Assembly (NCBI GenBank): GCA_949879835.1 | Contig: CATLBU010000028.1 | Coordinates: forward strand, 1 to 9,922 | Direction: 5' to 3' | Source: an uncultured Bacilli bacterium | Lineage (GTDB): Bacteria; Bacillota_I; Bacilli_A; RF39; UBA660 | DNA length: 9,922 nucleotides | Shown here: piece by piece, positions 1-5,991 of the stretch | Layout: every line of letters starts with the position of its first letter | Position numbering within the stretch: position 1 is the first letter of the stretch | The notes under the pieces: model-generated | The model's input: the letters and a program-made list of their open reading frames with translations, nothing else | Database searches by the model: none | Told to the model about the DNA's origin: nothing | Translations under genes and position numbers: made by a program

Positions 1-70
1 ACCTAAGCAAGTTATTAATTTTCTTTTCTAATACCTCATCAATTTCTAGTTTTTCTTTTACTATTTGCAT
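1..70 (-). CDS. Unidentified protein, N-terminal fragment (gene runs off the left edge)
   Basis: An ATG at 70-68 (minus) opens a frame with no stop to the window edge, giving 23 residues that begin MQIVKEKLEIDEVLEKK. A strong ribosome binding site (AAAGGAG) lies 11 bases upstream. The visible part is highly charged and should form an amphipathic helix, but it is too short to assign a family. It lies downstream of the nucleoside phosphorylase gene on the same strand, separated by 114 bases that contain the left copy of a direct repeat. I see no convincing terminator in between, so co-transcription is possible. Function unknown. Confidence 0.6.
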   Translation of the reverse strand, partial: MQIVKEKLEIDEVLEKKINNLLR

Positions 71-137
71 AATTAATCAAACTCCTTTCAAAACAAACAA
101 AAAAGATTAACCGAAATTAACCTTTATATTTTGAAAG

Positions 138-168
138 TCGAAATAGTTCGAATAATTTCCCTATGGTG
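138..168. repeat. Left copy of imperfect 31-bp direct repeat (att-like)
   Basis: This copy reads TCGAAATAGTTCGAA at 138-152 and ends in TATGGTG at 162-168. It matches 1089-1119 at about 26 of 32 aligned positions with two single-base gaps. The copies are in the same orientation, about 951 bp apart, and bracket the nucleoside phosphorylase gene and the ssrA terminator. The shared end (CACCA on the minus strand) corresponds to the 3' end of tmRNA in the other copy. It could be the outer end of an old ssrA-targeted insertion (inference). Confidence 0.5.
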
Positions 169-184
169 CCAATGACGTAGTTAT

Positions 185-958
185 CTACAACTTTAATTTT
201 GATGCAATTTGTAAAGAAATACAAAACATTCTTTCTCTAGTAGTTATTTCAAATTGCCATTTTCGATCATCATATTTTGAAGTATCAGCTAATATATCTC
301 CACTATATAATAATTCAACAAACTGCCTATTTCTAAATTGCGCACAAGCTGTTAAAGCAGAACACTCCATCTCAACTACGCTACAGCCTTGTTTTCTTCT
401 AAGTTCTATTTTTTTAGGTGTTTCCCTTTTTGAAGCATCTGTAGTCCAAGATTTACATTCCATAAATGGAATCATTAAATCATTTAAAACGTTTTCAACT
501 GATTTTATAGAACTTTCATTTAAAAATATTTCTTTAGAGGGCTTTACATAATGAAATGAAGTGCCTTCATCTCTCATTGCAGAAGTAGGAATTAAAATAT
601 TTCCTACTGGAATATCTTTTAAAACACCACAACCTCCACAAGCTATAACAAATTCAACTCCATTACTAAATAAATCCTCCATAATGTTAACGCATAAAGG
701 TGCTCCCATTGGAGCATAACAAAATGTTATTTCCACTTTATTGTAAGTAATTTGATAAAATTTCCAAGGAATAATATCATGATATGATTCCATAATTAGT
801 TTAACATTTTTTTGATTGCTATATTTTTCTACAATCTCCTTAAAAAAACACATCACTGCAATTTTAGGCAATTTTACATTTTTTATTTCTGGCATCCGTG
901 TTGATATAATCTCATTATCAAATTCAAATAAGCAACATTTTTTATCTTCATTTAACAT
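185..958 (-). CDS. Nucleoside phosphorylase family protein (uridine/purine phosphorylase-like)
   Basis: This 257-residue protein starts at ATG with an AGAGG site 5 bases upstream and has the usual length for the NP-I family, which cleaves nucleosides with phosphate to base plus ribose-1-phosphate. Visible family signatures are the glycine-rich strand ending CGGCG (108-111), a UP-like segment SAMRDEGTSFHY (126-137), the nucleoside-binding EMECSA (196-201), and SGD (219-221), where D221 could match the catalytic Asp of purine nucleoside phosphorylases. The N-terminal Gly-Asp-Pro-x-Arg phosphate-binding loop of classical uridine phosphorylase is missing: after strand PKIAVM (31-36) the chain reads CFFKEIVEKY. 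Substrate is therefore uncertain, and a nucleosidase or altered nucleophile use is possible. It is transcribed alone after the ssrA terminator, between two att-like repeats. No clear promoter was found. Confidence 0.85.
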   Translation of the reverse strand: MLNEDKKCCLFEFDNEIISTRMPEIKNVKLPKIAVMCFFKEIVEKYSNQKNVKLIMESYHDIIPWKFYQITYNKVEITFCYAPMGAPLCVNIMEDLFSNGVEFVIACGGCGVLKDIPVGNILIPTSAMRDEGTSFHYVKPSKEIFLNESSIKSVENVLNDLMIPFMECKSWTTDASKRETPKKIELRRKQGCSVVEMECSALTACAQFRNRQFVELLYSGDILADTSKYDDRKWQFEITTRERMFCISLQIASKLKL

Positions 959-1041
959 ATATACCTCTTATTTCTATGTTTTGTTTTGACAAAATATTTA
1001 ACCCCCTAAGCATTTTGACATAACTATCAAAATTACCCGTT

Positions 1042-1073
1042 AATATAAAAAATACCAATCATTGACTGGTATT
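1042..1073 (-). terminator. Rho-independent terminator of ssrA
   Basis: On the minus strand a 10-bp stem (AATACCAGTC with GATTGGTATT, one G-T pair) with a 3-base loop is followed by TTTTTTATATT. It lies 42 bases past the tmRNA CCA end and before the nucleoside phosphorylase gene, so it should end the ssrA transcript. Confidence 0.85.
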
Positions 1074-1088
1074 AATTTATATTTAGGT

Positions 1089-1119
1089 TCGAATAGTTCG
1101 AACAGATTCGCCAATGGTG
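1089..1119. repeat. Right copy of imperfect direct repeat, abutting ssrA 3' end
   Basis: This copy begins TCGAATAGTTCGAAC and ends CCAATGGTG, overlapping the last bases of the tmRNA gene (3' CCA at 1115-1117). It contains a perfect 7-bp inverted repeat, GTTCGAA / TTCGAAC with a 3-bp spacer, at 1087-1103. That arrangement resembles the core site of a tyrosine recombinase. The 3' end of ssrA is a well-known integration target (established). That this copy is an actual attachment site is inference. Confidence 0.5.
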
Positions 1120-1491
1120 GAGCTGAGGAGAATCGAACTCCTGTCCGAAAATACTACATATGAAGCCTCTACAAGTTTAGTTAGTTAATATATTTCCTAT
1201 ATAATAAAAATAACTAACAATTCATTATATAGTAAGCTTGAAATTATTCACTATTATTTTCAAGCTAAATAATAGTATATCTCATTTTAATAAGCCCTCT
1301 ATAATCCCAATGAGAAAAAGATTAAAGAAAGCTGCATTCCCTTTTATTAGGCAAAGGCTACTGTATTCTTAGCGAATAAGCTAGCAAATGCATTTTTAAT
1401 TTTGTTTCCGTTTATATTTTGGTTGTACGTAAGGAGTACCTTCCACTTGCCACTTAATACAAAATATTTCCGTCGAAACCGAAACAGCCCC
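1115..1491 (-). ncRNA. ssrA: tmRNA (transfer-messenger RNA)
   Basis: The 377-nt RNA rescues stalled ribosomes: with SmpB it enters the A site as an alanyl-tRNA mimic, and translation switches to its internal tag ORF. The 5' end GGGGCTG (1491-1485) pairs with CAGCTCC (1125-1119) in a 7-bp acceptor stem with one G-U pair, followed by A and an encoded CCA (1117-1115). The tRNA-like domain shows the 5' TTTCGGTTTCGACGG signature and the T-arm GGACAGGAGTTCGATTCTCC. The tag frame runs from GGA (1409-1407) to a double stop TAATAA (1349-1344). The 5' end sits about 12 bases after a consensus -10 box. It lies beside smpB and rnr, the other parts of the pathway, although a plus-strand gene intervenes. 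Confidence 0.97.
1344..1409 (-). other. tmRNA proteolysis-tag reading frame
   Basis: From the inferred resume codon GGA the frame encodes 20 residues, GNKIKNAFAS followed by LFAKNTVAFA, then TAA TAA. The start was chosen by alignment with the Bacillus-type context (AAATATAA-c-GG before the tag) and by frame from the double stop. The C-terminus Val-Ala-Phe-Ala replaces the common Leu-Ala-Ala or Val-Ala-Ala and resembles the -AFA ends of Mycoplasma tags. The exact resume codon is inferred; the C-terminal part and stops are secure. Confidence 0.8.
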
Positions 1492-1502
1492 ATACAAATG
1501 GT

Positions 1503-1531
1503 ATTATAACACTATATTTTATGATAAGCAA
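1503..1531 (-). promoter_or_regulatory. ssrA promoter
   Basis: On the minus strand TTGCTT (1531-1526), a 17-bp spacer and a perfect TATAAT (1508-1503) precede the mature tmRNA 5' end by 11 bases. This is a sigma-A-type promoter that gives a transcript starting at or close to the mature end. Confidence 0.8.
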
Positions 1532-1547
1532 GATAATATAATCCTTA

Positions 1548-1576
1548 TTTAAAAGTTTTACAAAAAGTTGTATAAT
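1548..1576 (+). promoter_or_regulatory. Promoter of the zinc-ribbon/PASTA gene
   Basis: A perfect TATAAT at 1571-1576 is preceded by TTTAAA at 1548-1553 with a 17-bp spacer; the -35 is poor. The start would fall near 1583, right at the ribosome binding site AGGTGAT (1583-1589), so the leader would be very short. It is divergent from the ssrA promoter within a 103-bp intergenic region. Confidence 0.55.
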
Positions 1577-1594
1577 AATTTTAGGTGATGAAAT

Positions 1595-2380
1595 ATGTAT
1601 TGTAAAAACTGTGGAATTTCAAATGATGAAAACGCCATTTTCTGTAATCAATGTGGGCAGCCATTAAATGATGATGTTCTAGATAGAAAAAAGGATAAAA
1701 AGATTAAAAATAAAAAAGTCAAAAATAAGAAAAAAATAAAAAAGATTACTAAAGTGAAATATAAAAAAGCTAAAAATAAAGAATATAAATCAAATCCTAT
1801 CAAAAATTTTATTCTATTTATTTTAATACTACTTATTATGATAATGCTTGGAGTCATAGGCATTATGGGATATCATACATGGAACGAAAATAATATACAA
1901 GTGCCAAATGTAGTTGGATTTACATATGAAGAAGCCATAGAAGAACTGGCTAAAAATAATTTAATTGCAACTTATAAAACCAAAACTGTCGATGATGAAG
2001 AACAAAATGGGATTGTCCTATCACAAACACCAATCGCTAATAAAAAGATCAGAAAAAACAAGAAAATTAAATTAACTGTTGGGGTTTTAGAGGAATATCT
2101 TGAATTACAGGATTTTACAACAATGGATTTAGATAATACGATTATGGTTTTAAAATCCTTAAAATTAAACTATAAAATTAAAGAAAAAATAACTGATACT
2201 TATAAAAATAATACAATTATCAGCCAAAATCCAGAGAGTGGAACAAAAATTAAGCAAGATCAAACAATTGAATTGACTGTTGCAAAAAATGAGGAAAAAA
2301 CACCACAGGATGAAGATAATAATTCAGACGAAAAGGAATCTGATATAGAGGAAGACGAAAAAGAACTTAAAAATTTTTAA
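1595..2380 (+). CDS. Membrane protein with N-terminal zinc ribbon and two extracellular PASTA domains
   Basis: The 261-residue protein has an unusual layered build. A zinc ribbon of the CxxC...CxxC type (C3, C6, C17, C20) is followed by a very Lys-rich linker (about 31-66), one transmembrane helix (about 71-92), PASTA repeat 1 (about 101-163, IQVPNVVG...SQTP...LTVG), PASTA repeat 2 (about 164-230, ending SQNP...LTVA) and an acidic tail (232-258). PASTA domains bind peptidoglycan or muropeptides in PrkC-type kinases and PBP2x, but no kinase or transpeptidase domain is present. By charge bias the N-terminus is cytoplasmic and the PASTA part outside. A role as a wall sensor or scaffold coupling to a cytoplasmic partner is inference. 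The start has AGGTGAT 5 bases upstream. The gene is alone on its strand, divergent from ssrA and convergent with smpB, with a 14-bp 3' overlap. Confidence 0.9.
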   Translation: MYCKNCGISNDENAIFCNQCGQPLNDDVLDRKKDKKIKNKKVKNKKKIKKITKVKYKKAKNKEYKSNPIKNFILFILILLIMIMLGVIGIMGYHTWNENNIQVPNVVGFTYEEAIEELAKNNLIATYKTKTVDDEEQNGIVLSQTPIANKKIRKNKKIKLTVGVLEEYLELQDFTTMDLDNTIMVLKSLKLNYKIKEKITDTYKNNTIISQNPESGTKIKQDQTIELTVAKNEEKTPQDEDNNSDEKESDIEEDEKELKNF

Positions 2381-2390
2381 GCTCTTTTTT
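2358..2390. terminator. Bidirectional terminator shared by the PASTA gene and smpB
   Basis: A perfect 16-bp palindrome, CTTAAAAATTTTTAAG (2366-2381), extends through one mismatch (2365/2382) to a longer A/T stem down to 2358/2389. It is followed by a T run on the plus strand (2385-2391) and by TTCTTTTTC on the minus strand. It contains both stop codons (TAA at 2378-2380 plus, and at 2369-2367 minus), so it terminates both convergent transcripts. The stem core is AT-only, so the strength of termination is uncertain. Confidence 0.75.
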
Positions 2391-2804
2391 TATATCTCGT
2401 TCTATATCTTTCTTCTTTATAGATTCTCTTTTATCATAATTTTTTTTACCTTTTGCGATTCCTAATAATACTTTTACCTTATTTTTTTTAAAATACATTT
2501 TTATAGGTATTAGAGTAAAACCTTGTTGAGTTAGTTGATCTCGAATCTTTAAGATTTCTTTTTTATGAAGCAACAATTTTCTACTTCTTGTTTCATCATG
2601 ATTAAAAATGTTCCCTTGTTCATAATGGCTAATATGGGTATTTAATAAAAATACCTCATTGTGCTTTATAATTGCATAACTATCTTTTAAATTTACTTTT
2701 CCTTCACGAATAGATTTTATTTCTGTTCCTGTTAAAACAATTCCACATTCGATTGTTTGCTCAATTTCAAAGTCGTATTTTGCTTTTCGGTTATTGATTT
2801 CCAT
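2367..2804 (-). CDS. smpB: SsrA-binding protein SmpB
   Basis: SmpB binds the tRNA-like domain of tmRNA and places it in the empty decoding site of stalled ribosomes. The 145-residue form begins MEINNRKAKYDFEIEQ. This start is preferred because it aligns with the family and has AAGGAG 7 bases upstream; the frame is open a further 14 residues upstream, but without family similarity. Signatures are GIVLTGTEIKSIREGKVNLK (21-40), the HISHYEQGN and NHDETRSRKLLLHKKEI block (57-84), and the basic tail GKKNYDKRESIKKKDIERDIKK (119-140), cited here by its key G-KK-YDKR-IK pattern. The start overlaps the rnr stop by 14 bp, implying coupled translation. The last six codons lie in the shared bidirectional terminator, and the protein ends KELKNF, like its convergent neighbour. 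Confidence 0.97.
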   Translation of the reverse strand: MEINNRKAKYDFEIEQTIECGIVLTGTEIKSIREGKVNLKDSYAIIKHNEVFLLNTHISHYEQGNIFNHDETRSRKLLLHKKEILKIRDQLTQQGFTLIPIKMYFKKNKVKVLLGIAKGKKNYDKRESIKKKDIERDIKKELKNF

Positions 2805-4917
2805 TCTGTTTCTCCTTATTCGGATTTTTATCGATTTCGAAGTCAATTGTTCTTGCTTCTTTACTAGCAGCTACTACCACTATGTTCACATAATCTCCAA
2901 GACGATATCCTCTTTTATTTTTTTGTCCTTTTAATGTAATTGTAGATTCATCAAAGAAATAGGTATCATCTTTCAAAGAATCAATTTTTACAAGTCCCTC
3001 GATTAGATTAGGAAGTTCGATGAACATTCCAAAACTAGTAATTCCACTAATCATTCCTGTAAATTTTTCTCCAATATGGTCCATCATATATTCTGCTTTC
3101 TTCATATCATCTACTTCTCGCTCGCAATCGATAGAATCCCTTTCCTTTTTAGAAGAATGTTCGGCAATATATGGTAACTTCTGCTCTTCATATAGAATAG
3201 AATCTTTATTTATTTGATTATTAAATAAATATTTTCTAAGTAAACGATGAACCGTAGTATCGGGAAACCTACGAATTGGAGAAGTAAAATGAGTATAATA
3301 TTCACTGGCTAAACCAAAATGTCCTATATTCGTTGTATCATAAACAGCCTTTTGCATACTTCTTAAAAGTAAAGACGATAGAATATGAAATTCTTTCTTA
3401 TCCTTTAGTTGGTTTAAAATACTCTGCATTGTTTTTGGGTGCATATCTTTTATTTTTCCTGTGATGTTATATCCTAGACTAGATACAAAATTTAAAAAAT
3501 TGTTAATTTTCTCTTCATTTGGTTCTCCATGAACACGATAAATAAAGGGAAGTTCCATAAAATAAATACAGGTTGCGACTGTTTCATTTGCTGCAATCAT
3601 AAAATCTTCAATTAGATTTTCCCCTTTTCCACGATTTCTAAGAACAATATCGATTGCTTTTCCCTTTTCATCTACCACAATCTCAGATTCATCAATTCCA
3701 AAATCAATATATCCTTTTGATGTTTTATGGTTTCTTAAAATCTGGGCAAGTTCTTCCATTTTTATTAAAGTTTCTGCGAATGGTTCATAGCCACTTGGAA
3801 TTTCATTTTTTTCAATAATAGAGTTTACGGCTGTATAGGTCATCTTCTTCTTCGAGCGAATGGCACTCTCGAAAATGTCATAATTAACTGTATTTCCCTG
3901 AGAATCAATTTCCATTACACAAGAAATTGATAAACGATCTACTCCTTCATTTAATGAACAGATGCCATTGGATAGTTTATGAGGAAGCATTGGAATAACG
4001 CGATCAGCTAAATAAACACTTGTACCACGTTCCATCGCTTCTTGATAAATTTCGCTGCCTTCTTTTACATAGTAGCTAACATCGGCTATATGAACTCCTA
4101 ATTGGTAATTGCCATTTTCTAATATTTCTAATGAAATAGCATCATCAATATCTTTTGTTTTTTCACTATCGATAGTAAAGATCATTTGATCTCTTAAATC
4201 ACGACGGTTTTTTAATTCTTCCTCTTTTACTTCTGAGGGCAGTTTTTCGGCTTCTTGCATAACAGATTGACTAAATGTATCATTCATTCCATACTTACAA
4301 ACAATCGATAATATGTCTACTCCAGGATCATTTTTATGTCCCAGTATTTTTAATATGTCGCATTTATAATTATTATCTTTTAATTTATTTGTTAATTTAA
4401 TTAATACTTTATGTCCTTCTACTAAATTACTTGTCTGTTCTTTTTCTAATACAATATTGATTTTAACTTTTTCATCATCTAATAAAATAGTTGGTTTTTT
4501 ATCTTTATAAGTAAATTCTCCAACCATTTGTTTTAATTTACGATCCACAATTCGAACGATTCTTCCCTCTAGTGAGGTTCCTTTTTTAGAAGTAATTTCA
4601 ACAATTACTTTATCCCCGTGAATAGCATTATTCATACAATTTGGAGGAATAAAAACGTCTTCATCTCCTTCAATATCTACAAATCCGTATGATTTCTTGG
4701 TAGCAAGCATAATTCCAATTTTTAAATTACTATTGTTAAATAACATAAATTTATCTTTATTTGTACGATAAATCTTCAATTCATCCTCTAATTCATTTAA
4801 TGCTTTTAATACTTCTTTGAAATCATCTACGCTTTTATAGTTTAGAGCATCATTTATTTCATAGATAGAAAAGGCTCGATTTTCTTTTTGCAATAAATCT
4901 AGTATTTGTTCTTTCAT
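2791..4917 (-). CDS. rnr: Ribonuclease R (3'-5' exoribonuclease)
   Basis: The 708-residue processive exonuclease degrades structured RNA and, with SmpB-tmRNA, the faulty mRNA on rescued ribosomes. Domains in order are an N-terminal winged helix (about 1-60), cold-shock/OB domains (about 65-195, with KKSYGFVDIEGDEDVFIPP), the RNB catalytic domain (about 235-560), and a C-terminal S1 domain (about 616-695, GMISGITSFGMFIEL). The magnesium-binding aspartates are intact in TIDSEKTKDIDDA (248-260: D250, D256, D258, D259). The second core motif HFTSPIRRFPDTTVHR (543-558) is also intact. The long Lys-rich tail seen in some RNase R proteins is short here. The start has AGAGGTG about 6 bases upstream, and the gene leads an rnr-smpB pair. 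Length and motifs are full and normal. Confidence 0.97.
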   Translation of the reverse strand: MKEQILDLLQKENRAFSIYEINDALNYKSVDDFKEVLKALNELEDELKIYRTNKDKFMLFNNSNLKIGIMLATKKSYGFVDIEGDEDVFIPPNCMNNAIHGDKVIVEITSKKGTSLEGRIVRIVDRKLKQMVGEFTYKDKKPTILLDDEKVKINIVLEKEQTSNLVEGHKVLIKLTNKLKDNNYKCDILKILGHKNDPGVDILSIVCKYGMNDTFSQSVMQEAEKLPSEVKEEELKNRRDLRDQMIFTIDSEKTKDIDDAISLEILENGNYQLGVHIADVSYYVKEGSEIYQEAMERGTSVYLADRVIPMLPHKLSNGICSLNEGVDRLSISCVMEIDSQGNTVNYDIFESAIRSKKKMTYTAVNSIIEKNEIPSGYEPFAETLIKMEELAQILRNHKTSKGYIDFGIDESEIVVDEKGKAIDIVLRNRGKGENLIEDFMIAANETVATCIYFMELPFIYRVHGEPNEEKINNFLNFVSSLGYNITGKIKDMHPKTMQSILNQLKDKKEFHILSSLLLRSMQKAVYDTTNIGHFGLASEYYTHFTSPIRRFPDTTVHRLLRKYLFNNQINKDSILYEEQKLPYIAEHSSKKERDSIDCEREVDDMKKAEYMMDHIGEKFTGMISGITSFGMFIELPNLIEGLVKIDSLKDDTYFFDESTITLKGQKNKRGYRLGDYVNIVVVAASKEARTIDFEIDKNPNKEKQNGNQ

Positions 4918-4937
4918 ATTCTACACCTCTACTATAT

Positions 4938-4966
4938 ATTATAAAGTATTTTAAAGGAAAAATATA
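4938..4966 (-). promoter_or_regulatory. Possible rnr promoter
   Basis: A perfect minus-strand TATAAT (4943-4938) lies 21 bases before the rnr start, but the -35 position (TATATT, 17-bp spacer) is poor and falls in the terminator hairpin of the upstream gene. A promoter is expected here because that terminator would isolate rnr. The support is mainly the -10 box. Confidence 0.4.
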
Positions 4967-4985
4967 GTATTTTTTATACTATATT
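4958..4985 (-). terminator. Terminator overlapping the stop of the 4979-5917 gene
   Basis: On the minus strand a perfect 10-bp stem (AATATAGTAT with ATACTATATT) with a 5-base A loop is followed by TTTT. The TAG stop (4981-4979) lies inside the stem. The stem is almost all A/T, so efficiency is uncertain. Confidence 0.65.
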
Positions 4986-5917
4986 AAATATGCATTGTAT
5001 TTTTTAATAATTTCATCATATGTATGATCTTTAATCAATAAATAGCCATTATCTGTTAAATCTGCTACCCTCTCTGTTATGATTTTTTTAAATTTTAATA
5101 GTAATTCTTCCTTATTTTTAAAAGTATATACATTTTTACTATTGATAAAGAGGTCTTCTAAAAGATAGTTTTCCCTTATTAATAATTGTTTCTTAAATAG
5201 TAAAGTGGTATCAATATAATTCATATTTACTTTATGATTTTCTAGAAAAATAACGAGATTACTTACTTTACATAAATCACTAAAAATATTAAAGTCTATG
5301 TATTTAATAAATATGATGTTTTTAGGAAGAGAATGAATTAGTTTTCTTTGTTTTTCATTTAATAAATAATCTGGTTTATATCCTAAATAAAGAAATTGAT
5401 ATTTTGAATAATTAGTAGATAGAGAATTTAATTTTTCTATATTTTTGTAATCTTCATCAACAATTAAGATTTTCTTTTTTCTTCTTCCTATTTTATATTT
5501 ATTATAAATCTCTTTATTATTTTTATTAATATGGATAATAGGAATCTCTCGTGGAATGATAATAACAGGAAGCTCTTTTTTTTCTAATATTGTGTTTCTT
5601 GTAGACTCAAAGTGTACTAAGACTTTTGAACTAATTTCTAATATCTCATGGAGATTTTTAAAATATTGCTTACTTTTTTTACTATTTTTATGATAATAGA
5701 AACTAATATTTTCTTCTTCCAAATAAGAGACAAAAATTATTTTTTTACCTTTTTGATAGTTTTCTTTTGCAAAGGTAATTATTTTAGGTGTTAGTTCTGC
5801 TATTAATACATATTCATAATCATTATTTAAATCGGTAGTATATTTGACATTTGTATGATCTAAATAATATATCAATTGTTTCATAAATTCAATACTATTT
5901 ATATAAAGTAAAATCAT
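4979..5917 (-). CDS. Putative GT-B-fold glycosyltransferase-like protein (divergent)
   Basis: I do not recognise a named family. The 312-residue protein begins MILLYINSIEFMKQ; this ATG is preferred over an in-frame TTG 12 bases upstream because GGTGAT sits just before it. It has two Rossmann-like halves. The C-terminal half has the pattern of GT4-type transferases: ILIVDED (about 150-156), YQFLYLGY (173-180), NIIFIKYIDFNIFSDLCKVSNLVIFLE (200-226, a beta strand plus the 'l...y..adl.v' segment) and a terminal NVYTFKNKEELLLKFKKII block (262-280). The usual catalytic E-x7-E motif is not evident (IDTTLLFKKQ at that place), so activity may be lost or changed. There is no signal peptide or membrane helix. 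It lies alone between two terminators. A role in lipid or wall glycosylation is inference only. Confidence 0.5.
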   Translation of the reverse strand: MILLYINSIEFMKQLIYYLDHTNVKYTTDLNNDYEYVLIAELTPKIITFAKENYQKGKKIIFVSYLEEENISFYYHKNSKKSKQYFKNLHEILEISSKVLVHFESTRNTILEKKELPVIIIPREIPIIHINKNNKEIYNKYKIGRRKKKILIVDEDYKNIEKLNSLSTNYSKYQFLYLGYKPDYLLNEKQRKLIHSLPKNIIFIKYIDFNIFSDLCKVSNLVIFLENHKVNMNYIDTTLLFKKQLLIRENYLLEDLFINSKNVYTFKNKEELLLKFKKIITERVADLTDNGYLLIKDHTYDEIIKKYNAYLI

Positions 5918-5952
5918 AGATATCACCAATATTATTTTTTACAAGAACAAAA

Positions 5953-5991
5953 TTTCTATACTATAGAAAAAAAGTTATTTTTATAACTTTT
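5953..5991 (-). terminator. Terminator of the Rpn-family gene, overlapping its stop codon
   Basis: On the minus strand AAAAGTTAT and ATAACTTTT (5991-5983 with 5978-5970) form a 9-bp stem with a 4-base loop, followed by seven T residues. The TAA stop (5983-5981) lies at the top of the hairpin. A second small hairpin, TTTCTAT/ATAGAAA (5953-5969), follows immediately. Confidence 0.75.

Noticed and set aside
103..123. TTAACC direct repeats followed by a T-rich run on the minus strand, considered as a terminator after the phosphorylase gene.
   Set aside because: The repeats are direct, not inverted, and give no stable stem.
984..1020. Direct repeat TTTTGACA at 984-991 and 1013-1020 upstream of the phosphorylase gene, resembling -35 boxes or operator half-sites.
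   Set aside because: No properly spaced -10 box follows on the plus strand, and there is no plus-strand gene. Eight-base A/T-rich repeats are weak evidence for an operator.
1648..1863. Open frame on the minus strand, hydrophobic, inside the PASTA gene.
   Set aside because: It is the antisense of the Lys-rich and membrane segments. No ribosome binding site or family similarity.
3020..3217. Open frame on the plus strand within rnr.
   Set aside because: Antisense shadow of the conserved S1/RNB region of RNase R.
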